A stretch of 64,000 nucleotides of DNA from Hirsutella rhossiliensis (GCF_020360975.1 NW_025408669.1:868001-932000); one strand, 5' to 3'; counted from the first letter of the stretch, positions 21,010 to 33,468 are shown. Notes: generated by a model from the letters alone, not told the origin. Numbers and translations: made by a program.

Positions 21010-23138
21010 ATGAAGAAGCAGAAGAAGTCGTCGTCGTCAGAGGCGGTCCGAGGCGAGTGTCAAAATTGCATACACGAAATATGCACATAGGCGTAAAGCA
21101 GCTACCTCGATAGTTGAAGTCGCGACACGGCCAAGAAGAGCGTCAATCGAGACCCTCAACGGCCCGTCATTCTCTTTCGCTTGGGTCCCGAATGCTGGAG
21201 GAACAGTTGCTGCGTCGGCAAGCAATCCTGCCGATGCTGGTTTGGGGGTGATGCTGGGCAGACGACCGTCCTTGTGCGCCGCGAGAATCGACACCGTCTA
21301 GCCAGGCAGACTCTACAGCAGATGAACCTCGGCCGAGAACAAATCGACTCAAGAGACAGACAGGATGGATGTTTTTGCATTCAACTTCGATCGTCGGACT
21401 GGCCACGGGATTGGGAGTTAAGGGGGAAGCGTTCAATTTATCCAGAGCCAAGGGCAGCTCAAGCAACAACTTAAAGCCGAATATGTCAACAGAACAAGCA
21501 AGGGATGGATGAATTGAAAAGCCTTCCACATGGCAAGCAATGGAATAGACTCTCAGAGTGCTCATACGTCTGTCCAGTCTCAGCCCCAGCCGCATGACGC
21601 ACATCACCTCTTCCAGTCTTCCCCTCATCCTCCCCTCCTCAGTCCCCCCCGGCCATCCTCTTCCCCCGCAGTGCTGCTACAGACCATTCATCTCGACTCT
21701 GACAATCTCATTGGACCTGTTATCGACGGCTTCTGTTTCATTCTCTATCTCTTACTACGTAACGGCAGGCTAAAATCAAAGGGACTAGTCGGTGGGAGTG
21801 GAGAGACTGCCGTGGCACGTTGAGCACTCGACCCGCCGCCCGCGGGTCCCGAGAGGCAAACAAGGAAGCAGGGAGCAAGCCGCGGGACGGATTGCCGTTT
21901 CGACTACGATCCCGGGTTCCTTACCTCGAACAGATGGGTGATGGCGGGCTGCGTCCTGCAAGTCGGGTACTCAGCTACCGTGGAGGGCAGGTCAATGCGC
22001 GTGCAGACGGACAGTATGTACATGCAATATGCGTTCCCGTAATAAGCGCGGGCCCTTTTTGGTGCACTGCCCGACAAAATCAGGGGTGCTGCGAGGAAAT
22101 GGCAGAGTCTGCGAGACACAAAAGCCGGAGCTGTCACAGAGAAACCGCCGCGCTTGGCTGTCGTACAGACGCCCATACTCTGACTAACGTGAAGAAATGA
22201 AGGCCCTAAAGAGACACGCGTACATACATAAATGGGATGCACCTATAGTCCACGCCAGAGTATGTGTGTATGCGTAGCTCGGGTAAGGGCGAATAGACAC
22301 ACTTCGGCCGACTTGACTCGGATGTTGGCTCGCTTCCATCAAAACGGGCCCCGTCATCGATGCCAAGAAACTAGGGAAGCCACTCCTCGATCGGGGCCCC
22401 GTCCTTGGCAGACCCTCCTCCATCTTTTCCCATCTTGTCATGTTGCCTTGCAGCACTGAGGCCAGGTCATCACCGTGAGTCTCTTTCCCTCCGACCTCGG
22501 CTGCACGCCGGGCCTCACAGCGCAGCAAGCCCGTCCGTCCGTCCGTCGCACCCTGGGATACGAGCCGGCGTCCATGTTCAGCCCCCGCATTTGGTGATTT
22601 CCGTTCTCGGGACCGACCGGACCCTTGACACAAGGTTTCGGGACGCGTGCCCGTCCAGCCCCCGCGGCCCCCTCCTCTTCCCTCTCCGCCCGCCATTTAT
22701 GTAGAGAGGCACGAAGAAACAAGGCGCCAAGAGGATGAGACGAAGCGTGGGGACACATGAGGCGACGCGGCAGGTCTGGAACTTCTGCCGGGGCCCCGGT
22801 GGAGCCGCTCAACGGCCGCCGCGGCCCGCGAGCCTGCAAGGCCAGCGGGGCCGAGGCCGCCCGGGGCGGCATGTTTATATAGCCCCTTCTCGTCACGGCA
22901 CCGGAGCCTAAGGGAGAAAGGAAAAGTGACACAAAACAAGTAGCCGGCCTCTGCCGAAGTTCACCTGCTCGCCTCCCTACGCCCACTGTGAATACCCAAC
23001 GTCGAGAAGTACATACATTGTGTGCCTTGACCACACGCGACCATCGTTGATCCAGCGTTCGTTTCGTTGCATGCACACCTGTATGGATAAGAGCGCCCGC
23101 GTACGACAAGTAATACCCAGCGACAAGCAGCCCGAGCC
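21010..23138. other. 2.1-kb divergent promoter, permease and amine oxidase
   Basis: No gene recognised. It contains HGATAR-type GATA-factor sites at 21108-21113 (about 100 bp from the permease start) and a pair at 21720-21725 and 21745-21750, consistent with AreA-type nitrogen control. About six such sites are expected by chance in this length, so this is weak evidence. Confidence 0.45.
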
Positions 23139-25432
23139 ATGGCGGACCCGGCGATACGACAACCGCAGCCGGCCCAGGAGCCAGACACCACCTCCATCCC
23201 GGGCTATATCATCCTGCCGGACCAGGACGGCCTCGACTCGTTGGCAGCGGCCACAGTGGCGCCAGCACATCCCCTCGGTGAGTTTGCCGTGGTCTGAGGC
23301 GTCAGACTTGCCATCGGCCCGAGCAAGAGAGGGGGAGACGGAGAAGATGATGGGAGCGCTAACACCCTCCCCTCCCAGACCAGCTATGTCCCCAGGAAAT
23401 CAGCGCCGCCGCTCGGCTCGTGCGCGAGTATGCGAGCCCAAGTCAAGTCAAGTTCAATTGCATCACCCTCCGCGAGCCCCGCAAGCTCGAATATGCCGCC
23501 TTCCGGTCCGGCACCGGCCCCCGCCCGGCGCGCCGGGCCCTAGTCGTCTTGCTGGAGCAGCAACAGCAGCATCAGGACTCCACGGCACCGAGCGCAGACG
23601 GCATGGGCGTGCGCGAGGCCATTGTAAACCTGACGCGCGGTTCCGTCGAGGACTGGCGCGCCCTCCAGGACGTGGCGCCGACGTTGACGCTCGAAGACCT
23701 CGACGTCATGGAGCGCGTGGCCCGGCGCGATCCGCGTGTCGTCGACGCGTGCCGCGAAATCGGCATCACCGACATGTCGACCGTCTACCTCGATGCGTGG
23801 GCCATTGGCGTCGATTCGCGCTGGGGGTTTGAGCGCCGCCTGCAGCAGGGGCTGGCCTACTGGCGCGCCTCGCCCTCGGACAACCAGTACGCCCACCCGC
23901 TCGACTTCAGCGTCGTCGCAGACACCGAGGCCGAGGAGGTACTGGCCGTCGACGTCCGCCGCGTCCACGGCCAGCGCACCGCCGTGCCCCGGAATCCCCA
24001 CAACTACCTCCCCGAGTTTGTCGGCGACGGCTACCGGCCGCGCCGGCTCCGGCCCATCGACGTGACGCAGCCCGAGGGCGTGTCGTTTGCGGTGCGAGGC
24101 AACGAGATTGCGTGGGCCGGGCTCAAGATGCACATCGGCTTCAACTACCGCGAGGGCATCGTACTGTCCGACGTGCGCATCGACGACCCCTACGAGGGCC
24201 GCGAGCGCTCCCTCTTCAACCGCATCAGCGTCGTCGAGATGGTGGTGCCCTACGGCTGCCCGGAGCCGCCGCACCACCGCAAGCACGCCTTTGACGTGGG
24301 CGAATACGGCACCGGCCTCATGACCAACTCGCTCAAGCTCGGCTGCGACTGCAAGGGCGCCATCCACTACCTCGACGCCGTCCTGTCGACGGGCCGCGGC
24401 CAGCCCGCCATTGTCAAGAACGCCGTCTGCATCCACGAGGAGGACAACGGCCTGCTGTACAAGCACACCGACTTCCGCGACGGCGCCGTCGTCTCGGCCC
24501 GCGACCGGCGCCTCATCATCTCGCAGATTATCACGGCCGCCAACTACGAGTACGGCTTCTATCACACTTTTAGCCTCGACGGGACTTACAAGCTCGAGGT
24601 CAAGCTGACGGGTATGCTCAACACCTACTGCCTGCACCCGTCCGAGAAGGCGGCGCCGTGGGGCACCGAGGTGGCACCCGGCATCACCGCCCACAATCAC
24701 CAGCACATATTTTCGCTGCGCGTCGACCCGCAGATTGACGGGCCCAACAACTCGGTGGTGCAGTGCGACGCCGTGCCGTCCGAGGCGCCCGTCGGCTCGC
24801 CCGAGAACCCGTTTGGCAACGGCTTCTACTGCCGCAAGACGCCGCTGCAGACGGCCAAGGAGGGCGCAGCCGACTACTGCCACGAGACGAGCCGGACCTG
24901 GGACATTGTCAACCCGAGCCGCCTGCACCCGTCGGCCGGCAAGCCCGTGGGCTACAAGATTGTCAACAACCAATGCCCGGGGCTGCTGGCCAAGCCAGGC
25001 AGCGTGGTGCACAAGCGGGCGGCGTTTGCGCGGAAGAGCCTCTGGGTGCTGCCGTACCGCGACTACGAGCTGTTTCCGGCGGGCGACTATGTGTGCCAGT
25101 CGACGGGCCAAGAGCAGCACCCGGACAACGCGGCGGTGCTCGACTGGGTCAACCGCGACGAGCCCATTGACAACACGGACATTGTATGTTACGTGCAATT
25201 TGGCTTGACGCACTTTCCGCGTGCCGAGGACTTTCCCATCATGCCGGCCGAGCCTGTGAGCATCATGATGCGGGCTAGCAGCTTCTTTCGCCAGAACCCG
25301 GCGCTGTGGGTACCGCCCTCGGCGCTGACCAAGGACGGCTCGTCGAGGAACGCCTTTTCGTCAGACGAGGGCGGCGAGAGTAAAAAGGGCAGCTGCTGCG
25401 CGGACAAGGTCAAGTATATCTCTCACCTATAG
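23139..25432 (+). CDS. copper amine oxidase (primary-amine oxidase), PTS1-like C-terminus
   Basis: Exons 23139-23277 and 23379-25432 (101-bp intron, branch GCTAAC); 730 aa. Catalyses RCH2NH2 + O2 + H2O to aldehyde, ammonia and H2O2, using copper and topaquinone (TPQ). The intron restores the N-terminal AHPLDQLCPQEI typical of the family. Seen in order: two small N-terminal domains, the catalytic-base region HYLDAVLS (Asp about 379), the TPQ consensus ITAANYEYGFYH (Tyr about 436, which becomes TPQ), copper ligands in HNHQHIFSLRVD (His about 487 and 489) and in GLTHFPRAEDFP (His about 658). All catalytic residues are present. The protein ends in SHL, a PTS1 variant, consistent with the peroxisomal location of yeast amine oxidases. 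The neighbouring divergent permease and nearby ALDH suggest a catabolic set. Confidence 0.95.
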
Positions 25433-27626
25433 ACTTGCGCTCCGTATAGATATCAGCATGGCAGTATGGGGAGGGGGGCGTGGCATTTGGCCTGGGGACA
25501 AGGCGGGACAAGTTGGCAAGGATGGCGGAGCAAAGTGTTTGAAACCTCGTAGAGCAAGATTAACCTTCTTTTCTTCCTCGTTGAGCTGGCCCCAAGCGTG
25601 TGCATCCTTGATCAACGATGGATTCGATGGCCAAATCTGCATGAGTTGCCAGCTGGTCCAGTTTGCGTTGCTGTCATCTGATGCTTGGAGACGCTCCATC
25701 GATCGAGTCCTCGAGGTTGGCAGCGCCCCGTTGTCTCGGGGGCCGCTGTTGGGGCTGCTTCCGAGCCATGGAGGCGTGGGGCGGTGCGCAAAACAAGTGA
25801 CGAGCAACTGCTTCTCGCTACTACCGAAACGGACCCGATGCCTTGCTTCGTGCTTCACTTGGACCGGGCGTATGTGCATCGACGGCGGCTGCGGCGAGAT
25901 TGACGACGATGACTGAGGCCGGCAAAGCAGGCAAGCAGAGCCGCTTCCAAGCGCCCTTGAACAGACGGAGGAGTAGACAGAGGGGCGAGGGCAATGCTGG
26001 TCGGCGCAGTCAGAGGCCTCATTGCCGCCGGGAGCTTCACCTCTTGTCGTGGTTGAGGGGGAGAGAAGAGAGAGAGAGAGAGATGCAGCTTGATGCTTGT
26101 TGGTTTGTTTGCCCCTCGCTGGCGCCTTCCGTGGTTAAAAATAGCATCATACCTGCCTGCTTCGAGATGAGGAATTTAGACGCGCGCTTCCACGACCGCC
26201 TTGCCTCGCATCGGAAGCGGCGCATTGTTGTTCCAGCCAGTCACAAGCAACCGCCGCTTCCTCTCGCAGCCTTGGACTTCACCAGTCACCATCACCACCT
26301 CGCCTGGCACTCTGGCCCAGGAAAGCGTTCAGGCGCGCAAACCGCCTGAAGCGGAAGACTGCCGCCGCATGGTCCGTTCCCCATTGTCGAAGACGGCTCT
26401 GCCCGAGGACGGCGCCTAAACGCGAACCCCCTTCTCGTCCCCCCTTGCTCTGCCGGCACCGACATATGCGGCTCAATGCCCCCTTTAATCTCCGCGTCGC
26501 CTTCGCCCTCTGCCGCTTTCTTCTTCGGTCGTGCCAGAGCGCTTGAGTTGTCGATCCTGACGCTTGAGAATCTCAAGTCAACCTGGGCAGCACATCCCGA
26601 GCATGCGAGCGTCCAGGTCCTCTCGCTCTCCTTTCCACTCGAGACTTGGAAGAATGGCAAGCGCCTGTCTGTGTTGGTGGAGCGATTCTTATGAAAGAAG
26701 AGGAAGAACCTGCCCCATGCATCTCGCTCTGTTTGGTATGCTCCTCATGTCTAATTCGGGTGCAGGTGGCATCGGGGCCGACATCTCGTCCAAGCCTCTT
26801 CCCTCTTTTACCCCCCCCCCCCCCCCATGCGGCTCTGTCTGCTATGAATCGCGGCTCCCAATATGGAAACCTCGGCGCTTCCTCTGACAAATCTTCTGTG
26901 CATGTTTGCCGACCACGTTCCCTCCCAGTCCCATGGTTCTCCGTGCAAGTCCCGCTGTCGTCCATGTAGCCGCCCTGCCTCTAGCCGCCCGTCGCCTAGC
27001 AGCCGCTTTGCCATGCGGGCCAATATCAGCGGCCCATTCTGGATAAATCCGTCGCTTTGGACACAGCAGCTTCGTTTCATGTTTCCCACTGATGCTGCGG
27101 GTTGGTTTCGTCTGCACAGTCGCATGGCCTCGCATTGCCTCGCGCTTCTTTTCTTCAACGTCCCAACCGCCGCCCGCTTGTCTCGCCGTCTTAAAACACC
27201 CTCATGTCCATCTCTGCGGCCAGGGCCTGATATCTCGTCCCCTTGGCATCTCGGTTGTGGATTCAAGCCGCTGTCGTCCAATACTCCCATCTTCAACTCT
27301 TCTCTTCATTTCTTTTGTTGCTGTCTGCTCCTCGTCGCTTCCGCCCTCGCTTTTCGCATCTCTGCTCCTCTCAAGCCAGTAGCTCCCACCACGCCGGAGC
27401 TGTCTCAGTTCCCACGTCTCGCTGGACATCATCTCTTCTACTTGCACCTGGGCCGACCACAGCATCGTGAAACCATTCTTGACTGTGGAATTCAGTCTTT
27501 TGGTTTCCTTCTCTACCTCTACCTCATCTTGCGAGCCGGTCTCGCGGTCCTCTATGGCATTAGTTCCCTGCACCTATCCTACTTTCAGCACTCGCTCGTT
27601 TTCACCCACTTAAACACCAGGCCACC
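25433..27626. other. 2.2-kb upstream region of Myb-like gene, pyrimidine-rich
   Basis: No gene recognised. CT-rich tracts are frequent from about 26,400 to 27,620, including a run of about 16 C at 26811-26826 and a short (AG)n near 26066-26083; this is the usual look of a long fungal promoter and 5' leader. A long open frame ends in the Myb gene region (26863-27729) but lacks any motif. Confidence 0.5.
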
Positions 27627-28757
27627 ATGCCAAGAAACACGAATAATGCCGGCGCTCCGCAGAGTCACTACGCAGGCCAGATGCAGCCCTCGCTCGGCTC
27701 CTCCTCCATATATGACCAGCCACGCGTGACCGTGCCGGCCAACTACTACACCATTCCCTCGTCATCTTCATCCGTCATGCCGCTTCCTCAACAACAGGAG
27801 CCAGACTACGCGTCCTACGCTCCGGACCCCGTCCCAGCGCCACCCACGCAGCACCGCGCCAGCTCCGGGGCGTGGAGCCCGCAGAACGACCAGCAGCTTC
27901 TTACCGCGCGGATGCAAGGCCTCAACTGGGGCCAGATCAAGGACGCCTATTTCCCCACAAAGACGGCCAACGCCTGCCGGAAGCGCCATGAGCGCTTAAT
28001 GGAGCGCAAGGGCGCCGATGACTGGGACAACCGAAAGCTTCAGCAACTGGCCAAGGAGTACATGAGCATGCGCAAGGAGATCTGGAGTGGGCTCGCGGCG
28101 CGCACTGGGGAGAAGTGGAACGTTGTAGAGCAAAAGGTGAGAAATCCTGAGTAGAGCGAGACCAGCCATCGAGGCTTGTTGGCGCGAAGCGCTGCAGCGC
28201 AGAGGACTTCAGTGCTGACGCGAGACCCTCGCTCCCGACAGTGCATGTCCAACGGCCTCAAAAACCTGCAGAGCGCCGCCCGCGCGGCCTCGCGCCGCAA
28301 TCGCCTTGAGACGAGCTCTCATGTGACAGGGTATGACGACGATAGCGGCATTTCCGGCATCGGCCTGACTCCCGTTGATGAACTAGACGCCTCATACAGC
28401 AGCCCTGAGGTGGGCTCCTCCGGCGCGCCGTCCTTTGCGAGCTCCGGGTCCGTCAGCTACCCCTTTCACCAGCAGTCGCACGTCGGCCACCTGCAGCCCC
28501 CGCAAGGCTCGTACGCCGTGGGCGCCTACGCGTCCGGCTACGGCGCCACCAACGGCGGCCACCACGGATACTCATCGAGCGTCAGTTCGGCGACGAGCGC
28601 CGCCGGCCGTCGCCAATATGTCGCCTCGACTCACCCGGGCGGCAGGGGCCACGGCCATGGAAGCAGCCAGTACCTGGACGCACAGAGGATGTCGGCCGCC
28701 GACATGGGCATCGGAGCCATCATCAACCGGCCCGGTGGCGGCAAAAAGGCAGCCTAG
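27627..28757 (+). CDS. Myb/SANT-like DNA-binding protein
   Basis: Exons 27627-28136 and 28242-28757 (105-bp intron, donor GTGAGA, branch GCTGAC); 341 aa. Residues about 82-155 hold a Myb/SANT-type module: GAWSPQNDQQLLTARMQGLNW, then WGQIKDAYFPTKTANACRKRHERLMER as recognition-helix-like segment, and a second helical repeat DDWDNRKLQQLAKEYMSMRKEIWSGLA. The rest is low-complexity, rich in S, G, Y and H, as in many fungal transcription regulators. Splicing yields VEQKCMSNGLKNLQ, restoring the end of the second repeat. Likely a nuclear regulator; targets unknown. The long CT-rich leader suggests complex regulation. Confidence 0.85.
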
Positions 28758-29777
28758 GTTGACTTTCTTTCTTTTCCTTGGTGTCTTCTCTACTTCTTCT
28801 TCTACCCCTTTAAACCCCTTGTCCCCGATGACATGAGAGCACGCCCGTCATGACCTATTTATCTATTTTACCCTGCGTCTTACACGATTCACTCTATCTC
28901 CTCCCAAAACCACCAACACAGCCACCACCACTGCCTTCCTTCTCCCTCTTGTCCCTTTTTTTTAAATGTTAAGACTAGTCATTGGAGCTTTTGTTTTGGA
29001 TGCCGGGTTTCTTTTTGTCGCTATGAATGAGTCTGAAAACATGACGAGACATCTGGACGGGGCGCTGGACGGAGTTGGGCGGCATGAGTCTAACTGCTTC
29101 ATGGGGGAGACTGGTTGATTTTTTCTGCCCGTCACGCGCTGCGATTGCAGTTTTTCCGTCTATTTACATTTTTTTTCTCGCTCCTTTCTTCGGGCGGCCT
29201 GCTCTTTGTGAAGGTTGGGAAGAGGCCGGCGCTTGTGGCGAGGCACGTATGAGTTAATGCCACTGGCACGCGTGTGCGCTAATTGGCGGCCTTGCTGGAA
29301 CCATCTTGTAACAACAGCATAGAGACGCCGCGAGATCGAGTCGGGACGCGGGAGAATGAAAAAAGATTCACGTTCAGTTTCGTCGCCGTGCCGATCCGGT
29401 CCGTGGCTGCCGCGTGGCCGGGCCGGCCCGTGCAAGGCTCCCCACAACCCACGGATCCATATCTGCATGCGTCCGAGCTCCGTCATTCACCTGCGCCATG
29501 ATCTGGCGCAGCCGAGAAAGGAAGCCACCCGAGCACTTGTTGGACTCTGCATTGCGCAGTTGTTTGTACATACCTGGAGCAGCGGTGCAGCAATCTGCCT
29601 ACAGGTGAGGGCGCCAGCCTAACTGCCAGGCTGGCGACGACATGGGGGATTATACACGCACGCGCAACGGGGTCGCCTCACGCATCTCTCTCCCACTGAT
29701 TGTGACGACGTCGGGCCATCTATCGTACAGATGCCACAATACCAACAGACAAAAAGGTTCGTACAATGCATAGCACG
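28758..29777. other. convergent 3' intergenic region
   Basis: Lies between the Myb-like gene (plus) and COX10 (minus). CT-rich tracts follow the Myb stop codon; no gene recognised. Confidence 0.5.
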
Positions 29778-31271
29778 TCACCGCGCTCGTGTCGTCTTCT
29801 CAGCAACCCTAGCCGCCGTCATGCTGACCATTTCCTGCAGCTCCTCAGCCTCTCCTTCCTCTACCCACACGCCGTCGGCAGGTTGTCCAAACGCACTGGC
29901 CCAGGCGCGGGCCCATAGGCCCTTTTTGTGCAGCAGTGCAAGGATCATGACGGCCGGCAGGTGCCAGACGCTGGCCCAGAAGAGGCCGCGGGCGCTGCCC
30001 TTATGGCCTTCGAAGCGCCAGAAGCGCACGGCCTCGCGCGCCAGCCACAGGTTGACGGGCAGGCTGGTGGCGGCAAAGGACCACTCGGTGACGCCGGCGG
30101 CGCACAGCGACAGGCAGATGGGGATGAAGACGAGGCTGTAGCGCAGGGCGACGCGCGCGTTGCGGGCCGGGTTGGTCCAGGCCAGCATGCGTAGGCCGGC
30201 GGCGCGGTACTCGTCGCGGATGGGCCAGCTCAGTGCCATGAAGTGCGGGAACTGCCAGGCGAAGAGCAGGCCGGCCAGCAGCCAGCCGCCTATCGACGAG
30301 CCGTCGCTGGCAAACAGCAGCTCGCGCCACGAGCCGTCGTTAGTCGCGGCCTCGCCGGCAGCGGCGGCCCATCCCATGAGCGGCGGAATGCCGCCCACAA
30401 GGGCGCCGATCCAGGTATTGAGGGCGGTGACTGCCTTGAGAGGCGTGTAGACGCCGGCATACAGGACGATGTTGGAGAGGCCAAGGAGCGACACGGTGGG
30501 GTTGACGCCAAAGTAGAGGGCACCTGTGCCCGCGGCGCCCGCGAGGATGGCGAAGATGGCCGCGCTGCGGGCGGAAACCAGCCTCCTGACGAGCGGACGA
30601 TTGCGCGTCCTCGACATCTTGGCATCGGTAGATGGCTCGTAGAGCATGTTGAGGGCATTGGCGCTCGCGGAACAGAGGGCCGTGCCTGTGGTGAGGAAGA
30701 GGAGCGTCAGGGGGCTCAGGCTGGGCGTCTCGGTCATGGTGGGCGTCAGCATCTCGGGCATCGGGTACAGGGCGTACGGTGCCATGGCCGTCAGCACAAC
30801 GAGCACCGTGAGGCGTGGCTTGGAGAGGGAGAGGAGCGAGGAGAGGATGCGGCGGGCGGAGCGGTCCGGATGCGCAGCGGCGAGGCTAGTAAGGGTGGAG
30901 GAGGCGTTTGAGGGCAGGGCGGCGTCGGGGGAATCGTGGCTGGCATCTGCGAGTTTCCGGGCCAGTCTCCGGCGGTGGGGGGGAAGCTCGTCTATGGGCT
31001 GGGCCGGCGTCGGTCGTGCTGCTGTGGTCGAGGTCGCGCGTTTCCGGTTGCGCGAGACGAGCGAGTCGAGGCAGCCGGACCGCTCAAACAGCCGGTTGGA
31101 GAGGAAGAAGCTGGCGCTCACGAGGGGTGTCACCGCGGCGCGACTGCGGACACGGTGCGACGGGCCCGCCGCAGCAGTAACCGAGGACAGCGAGCGCGCC
31201 AACGGGCCATGGCAATGGGCGCTGGCGAGCAGCTGCGGACGGAGCTGGGCTGCGATGCTTGGTGGCCGCAT
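29778..31271 (-). CDS. COX10: protoheme IX farnesyltransferase, mitochondrial (COX10)
   Basis: Intronless, 497 aa. Converts haem B to haem O by farnesylation, the first step of haem A synthesis for cytochrome c oxidase, in the mitochondrial inner membrane. The N-terminal about 85 residues are rich in R, S and A without acidic clusters, a typical mitochondrial presequence. The catalytic core begins SLSKPRLTVLVVLTAMAPYALYP, contains the prenyl-diphosphate motif NALNMLYEPSTDAKMSRTRNRPL, then YTPLKAVTALNTWIGALVGGIPPLMGW and FPHFMALSWPIRDEYRAAGLRML, all hallmarks of UbiA-type haem O synthases, with about eight membrane segments. A single-copy conserved gene; it marks the edge of the conserved block. 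Confidence 0.96.
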   Translation of the reverse strand: MRPPSIAAQLRPQLLASAHCHGPLARSLSSVTAAAGPSHRVRSRAAVTPLVSASFFLSNRLFERSGCLDSLVSRNRKRATSTTAARPTPAQPIDELPPHRRRLARKLADASHDSPDAALPSNASSTLTSLAAAHPDRSARRILSSLLSLSKPRLTVLVVLTAMAPYALYPMPEMLTPTMTETPSLSPLTLLFLTTGTALCSASANALNMLYEPSTDAKMSRTRNRPLVRRLVSARSAAIFAILAGAAGTGALYFGVNPTVSLLGLSNIVLYAGVYTPLKAVTALNTWIGALVGGIPPLMGWAAAAGEAATNDGSWRELLFASDGSSIGGWLLAGLLFAWQFPHFMALSWPIRDEYRAAGLRMLAWTNPARNARVALRYSLVFIPICLSLCAAGVTEWSFAATSLPVNLWLAREAVRFWRFEGHKGSARGLFWASVWHLPAVMILALLHKKGLWARAWASAFGQPADGVWVEEGEAEELQEMVSMTAARVAEKTTRAR

Positions 31272-33172
31272 GGTTGCGCGCGTGTCTGTCTGTTCGTCTC
31301 ATGGCCTGCCTATGGCGGCAAGCATGGCGTCAGTCGCGGTCTCGGACCCGGATACCGCTGGCGCGCGAGTCCAGCCGGGTGTAATTGGAGGCGAGGGATT
31401 GTGGTGATGCCGGAGGATGTTTGGTCTTGGTGTTGATGGAGAATTCTCTCCAAAAGTAGTCTCACGTGAATGATCATGTGACCTCCACCTCTTGGTTGCC
31501 CCCAGTTCCGTCTCCCTTTCCCCCATCCACTCTTTGGCATTAATCATGGAAATCATCGATATTAAGTGACTCAAACTTAGCTCCTCGAAGAATTCATGCC
31601 TTTCAAAATACGTCCTTGAAATGGGGCGACGCCTCCAAGTTGGTGACAACCACCTACCCGGGAGCTCCAAAGCGTTGTTCAGACTTCAGAGCTCGGTAAG
31701 GAGGCGACGAACAGGAAACGAAAATGGAACTCTTTCCCGGTCGCTTTGACAGTCGAGTTAGCATTCAATGCCGTAACATTGAGAAGCGTATCGGTCAATA
31801 CCAGATCGCTGCATCTCGCGGCGTTTGGTCCCGCAGCATTGCACACTTTGAGAACACCTACCATTCCGACTTCATTGGTGAATATGCTCGAAAAAAGCTG
31901 ATATTAACGCTCCAGACCAGCACCGACGAGACCGCATTTAGGCCAGATTTTCGGTCCTTATCTCTAGTCAGGCCCCTCCATGTTTTCATGTATGCTTAGA
32001 ATCTTATAAAGTTATCTTAGTGACATAGCATTGATATATAGACTATCAGTATACGATTTAGTTATTTCTACAGGAGATATACGATTCTCTCAGAAGCTAC
32101 TGAAAAAATGCTACTTCATCTTACGAGCGGGCTACCTCAGAGGTAGGACGACGTGGCTTGGCCATGATGGAAGACCAAGGTGGCGAAATCAGTTGACCAC
32201 CTCTCCCTGTCTACCCCAAGGAGGTCTCTAAAGAAGAGATATGCTTGTCAGTACCGAAGAAGCGATGTTTTACGCGGTAATACGAGATAAGGCACCAGCG
32301 GAATGGTCTAGTCCTTACACTGCACGTTTCTCCTAACTTGTTTACCCCTCAAGCCTCGCTGAACGCCATCCCTCAATCCATCCTCTAAATTCGCGATACC
32401 GTAGACGAGGCTGAATGGATTTACTAGCACTATACGCAGTCGAGCTACTACGGACGAATCGAGTACAACCGAGATGTTCCGAAAGAACCGCAGATAATGC
32501 TTCGCGGACCTCAAATATCCTTGAGGGCAAAGCCCACAAAGTACGTTTTCTGCATTAAAGATGAGGAAGACAATGGCATGGTTGCCGATTAGGGGCTATA
32601 GCATCAGTTGGCCAAGATCTTCTGTGAAGAGCAAGAAAAGCAGATTGGGCCTCACAGCCCCAGCGGTGTCACTGGAAAGAATAACATTAAGTCTTTACCA
32701 TAGATTAGAACGGCCAGACAGTCTACTACCCGAACGAGAACAGAAAGAATGATGAATTTTATACGAAAAAAAAAATGAGGCATAGCTTTGACACCTGGAG
32801 GTGATGGAAACCAGTCGCAAGGCTTGTCGCACTATACCTAGGGGCATTGGTGTTGATTTGCTTGACGAGGTGCGCACAAGAAGAGAATAGGCCAACCAGA
32901 GGCTCATAAAGAGTAAGTGTAATTTTCGTTCTTCTAAGCCTGGGGGATGTCTGTAACTTTCTATTCGCTGTCCTTATCAGTCAGCGAGCAAGGCCATCTA
33001 TAGTATCGTCGAGACCTTGTCGGAACCTCGTTCTGTAGAATGATGATTAAATATCACGGCCTAGGGTCCTGGCCTCGCTCACGACCATCATTCCGATGCA
33101 AAGTAATCTTCCACTGATTTATCTCGGCCGGCTCTGGCACGATCCGCCAACCGTCCATGACGGGGTTGTCCC
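31272..33172. other. AT-rich, gene-poor accessory stretch
   Basis: From about 31,430 base composition shifts to AT-rich with many stops in all frames. Short fragments (32,230-32,910, plus) read partly like decayed coding sequence, but nothing could be identified. It may be mutated repeat sequence. Confidence 0.45.
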
Positions 33173-33177
33173 CCCAC
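33173..33177. repeat. target-site duplication, left copy
   Basis: CCCAC, identical to 39748-39752, directly abutting the 5' LTR of the Gypsy element. Confidence 0.9.
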
Positions 33178-33308
33178 TGTCACGGCACCAACCTGGGTTC
33201 CGTCACGTGCATCCCTGTACTTAGTCTAGACTCTGTTCCACCTCCGTAGTTTGCCCTCCTCACAGCACAACATAGATCTTCCCTGGCATCCTAGGTCTGC
33301 CCGTGATA
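33178..33308 (+). repeat. 5' LTR
   Basis: 131 bp, from TGTCACGG to CCGTGATA. The termini are imperfect inverted repeats; the last two bases are TA rather than the usual CA, in both LTRs. Confidence 0.95.
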
Positions 33309-33310
33309 GT

Positions 33311-33319
33311 TTGTGCTGT
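33311..33319 (+). other. candidate self-priming primer-binding site
   Basis: TTGTGCTGT, two bases after the 5' LTR, is perfectly complementary to ACAGCACAA at 33262-33270 within the LTR. No tRNA-type PBS beginning TGG is found here. This fits the self-primed Tf1/sushi group if transcription starts near 33262. Confidence 0.45.
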
Positions 33320-33468
33320 CTACTATCGGCTGCGCCGCCATCCCGATTGTACACCTAACCAGAGTTTTCCCATTCGACACCCCAAGTCCCACGCAACGAG
33401 ATCACCACGCCGCGAGCGGCCCAGCCCTACCCTCGATCACTGGAATTTTTCCCCGCCCTGCCAAGACC

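Noticed and set aside
23540..25213. 557-codon minus-strand frame across the copper amine oxidase
   Set aside because: Antisense shadow of a GC-rich coding sequence; no family features.
26863..27729. 288-codon frame overlapping the start of the Myb-like gene
   Set aside because: Reads through CT-rich leader in a different frame from the Myb-like domain; no motif.
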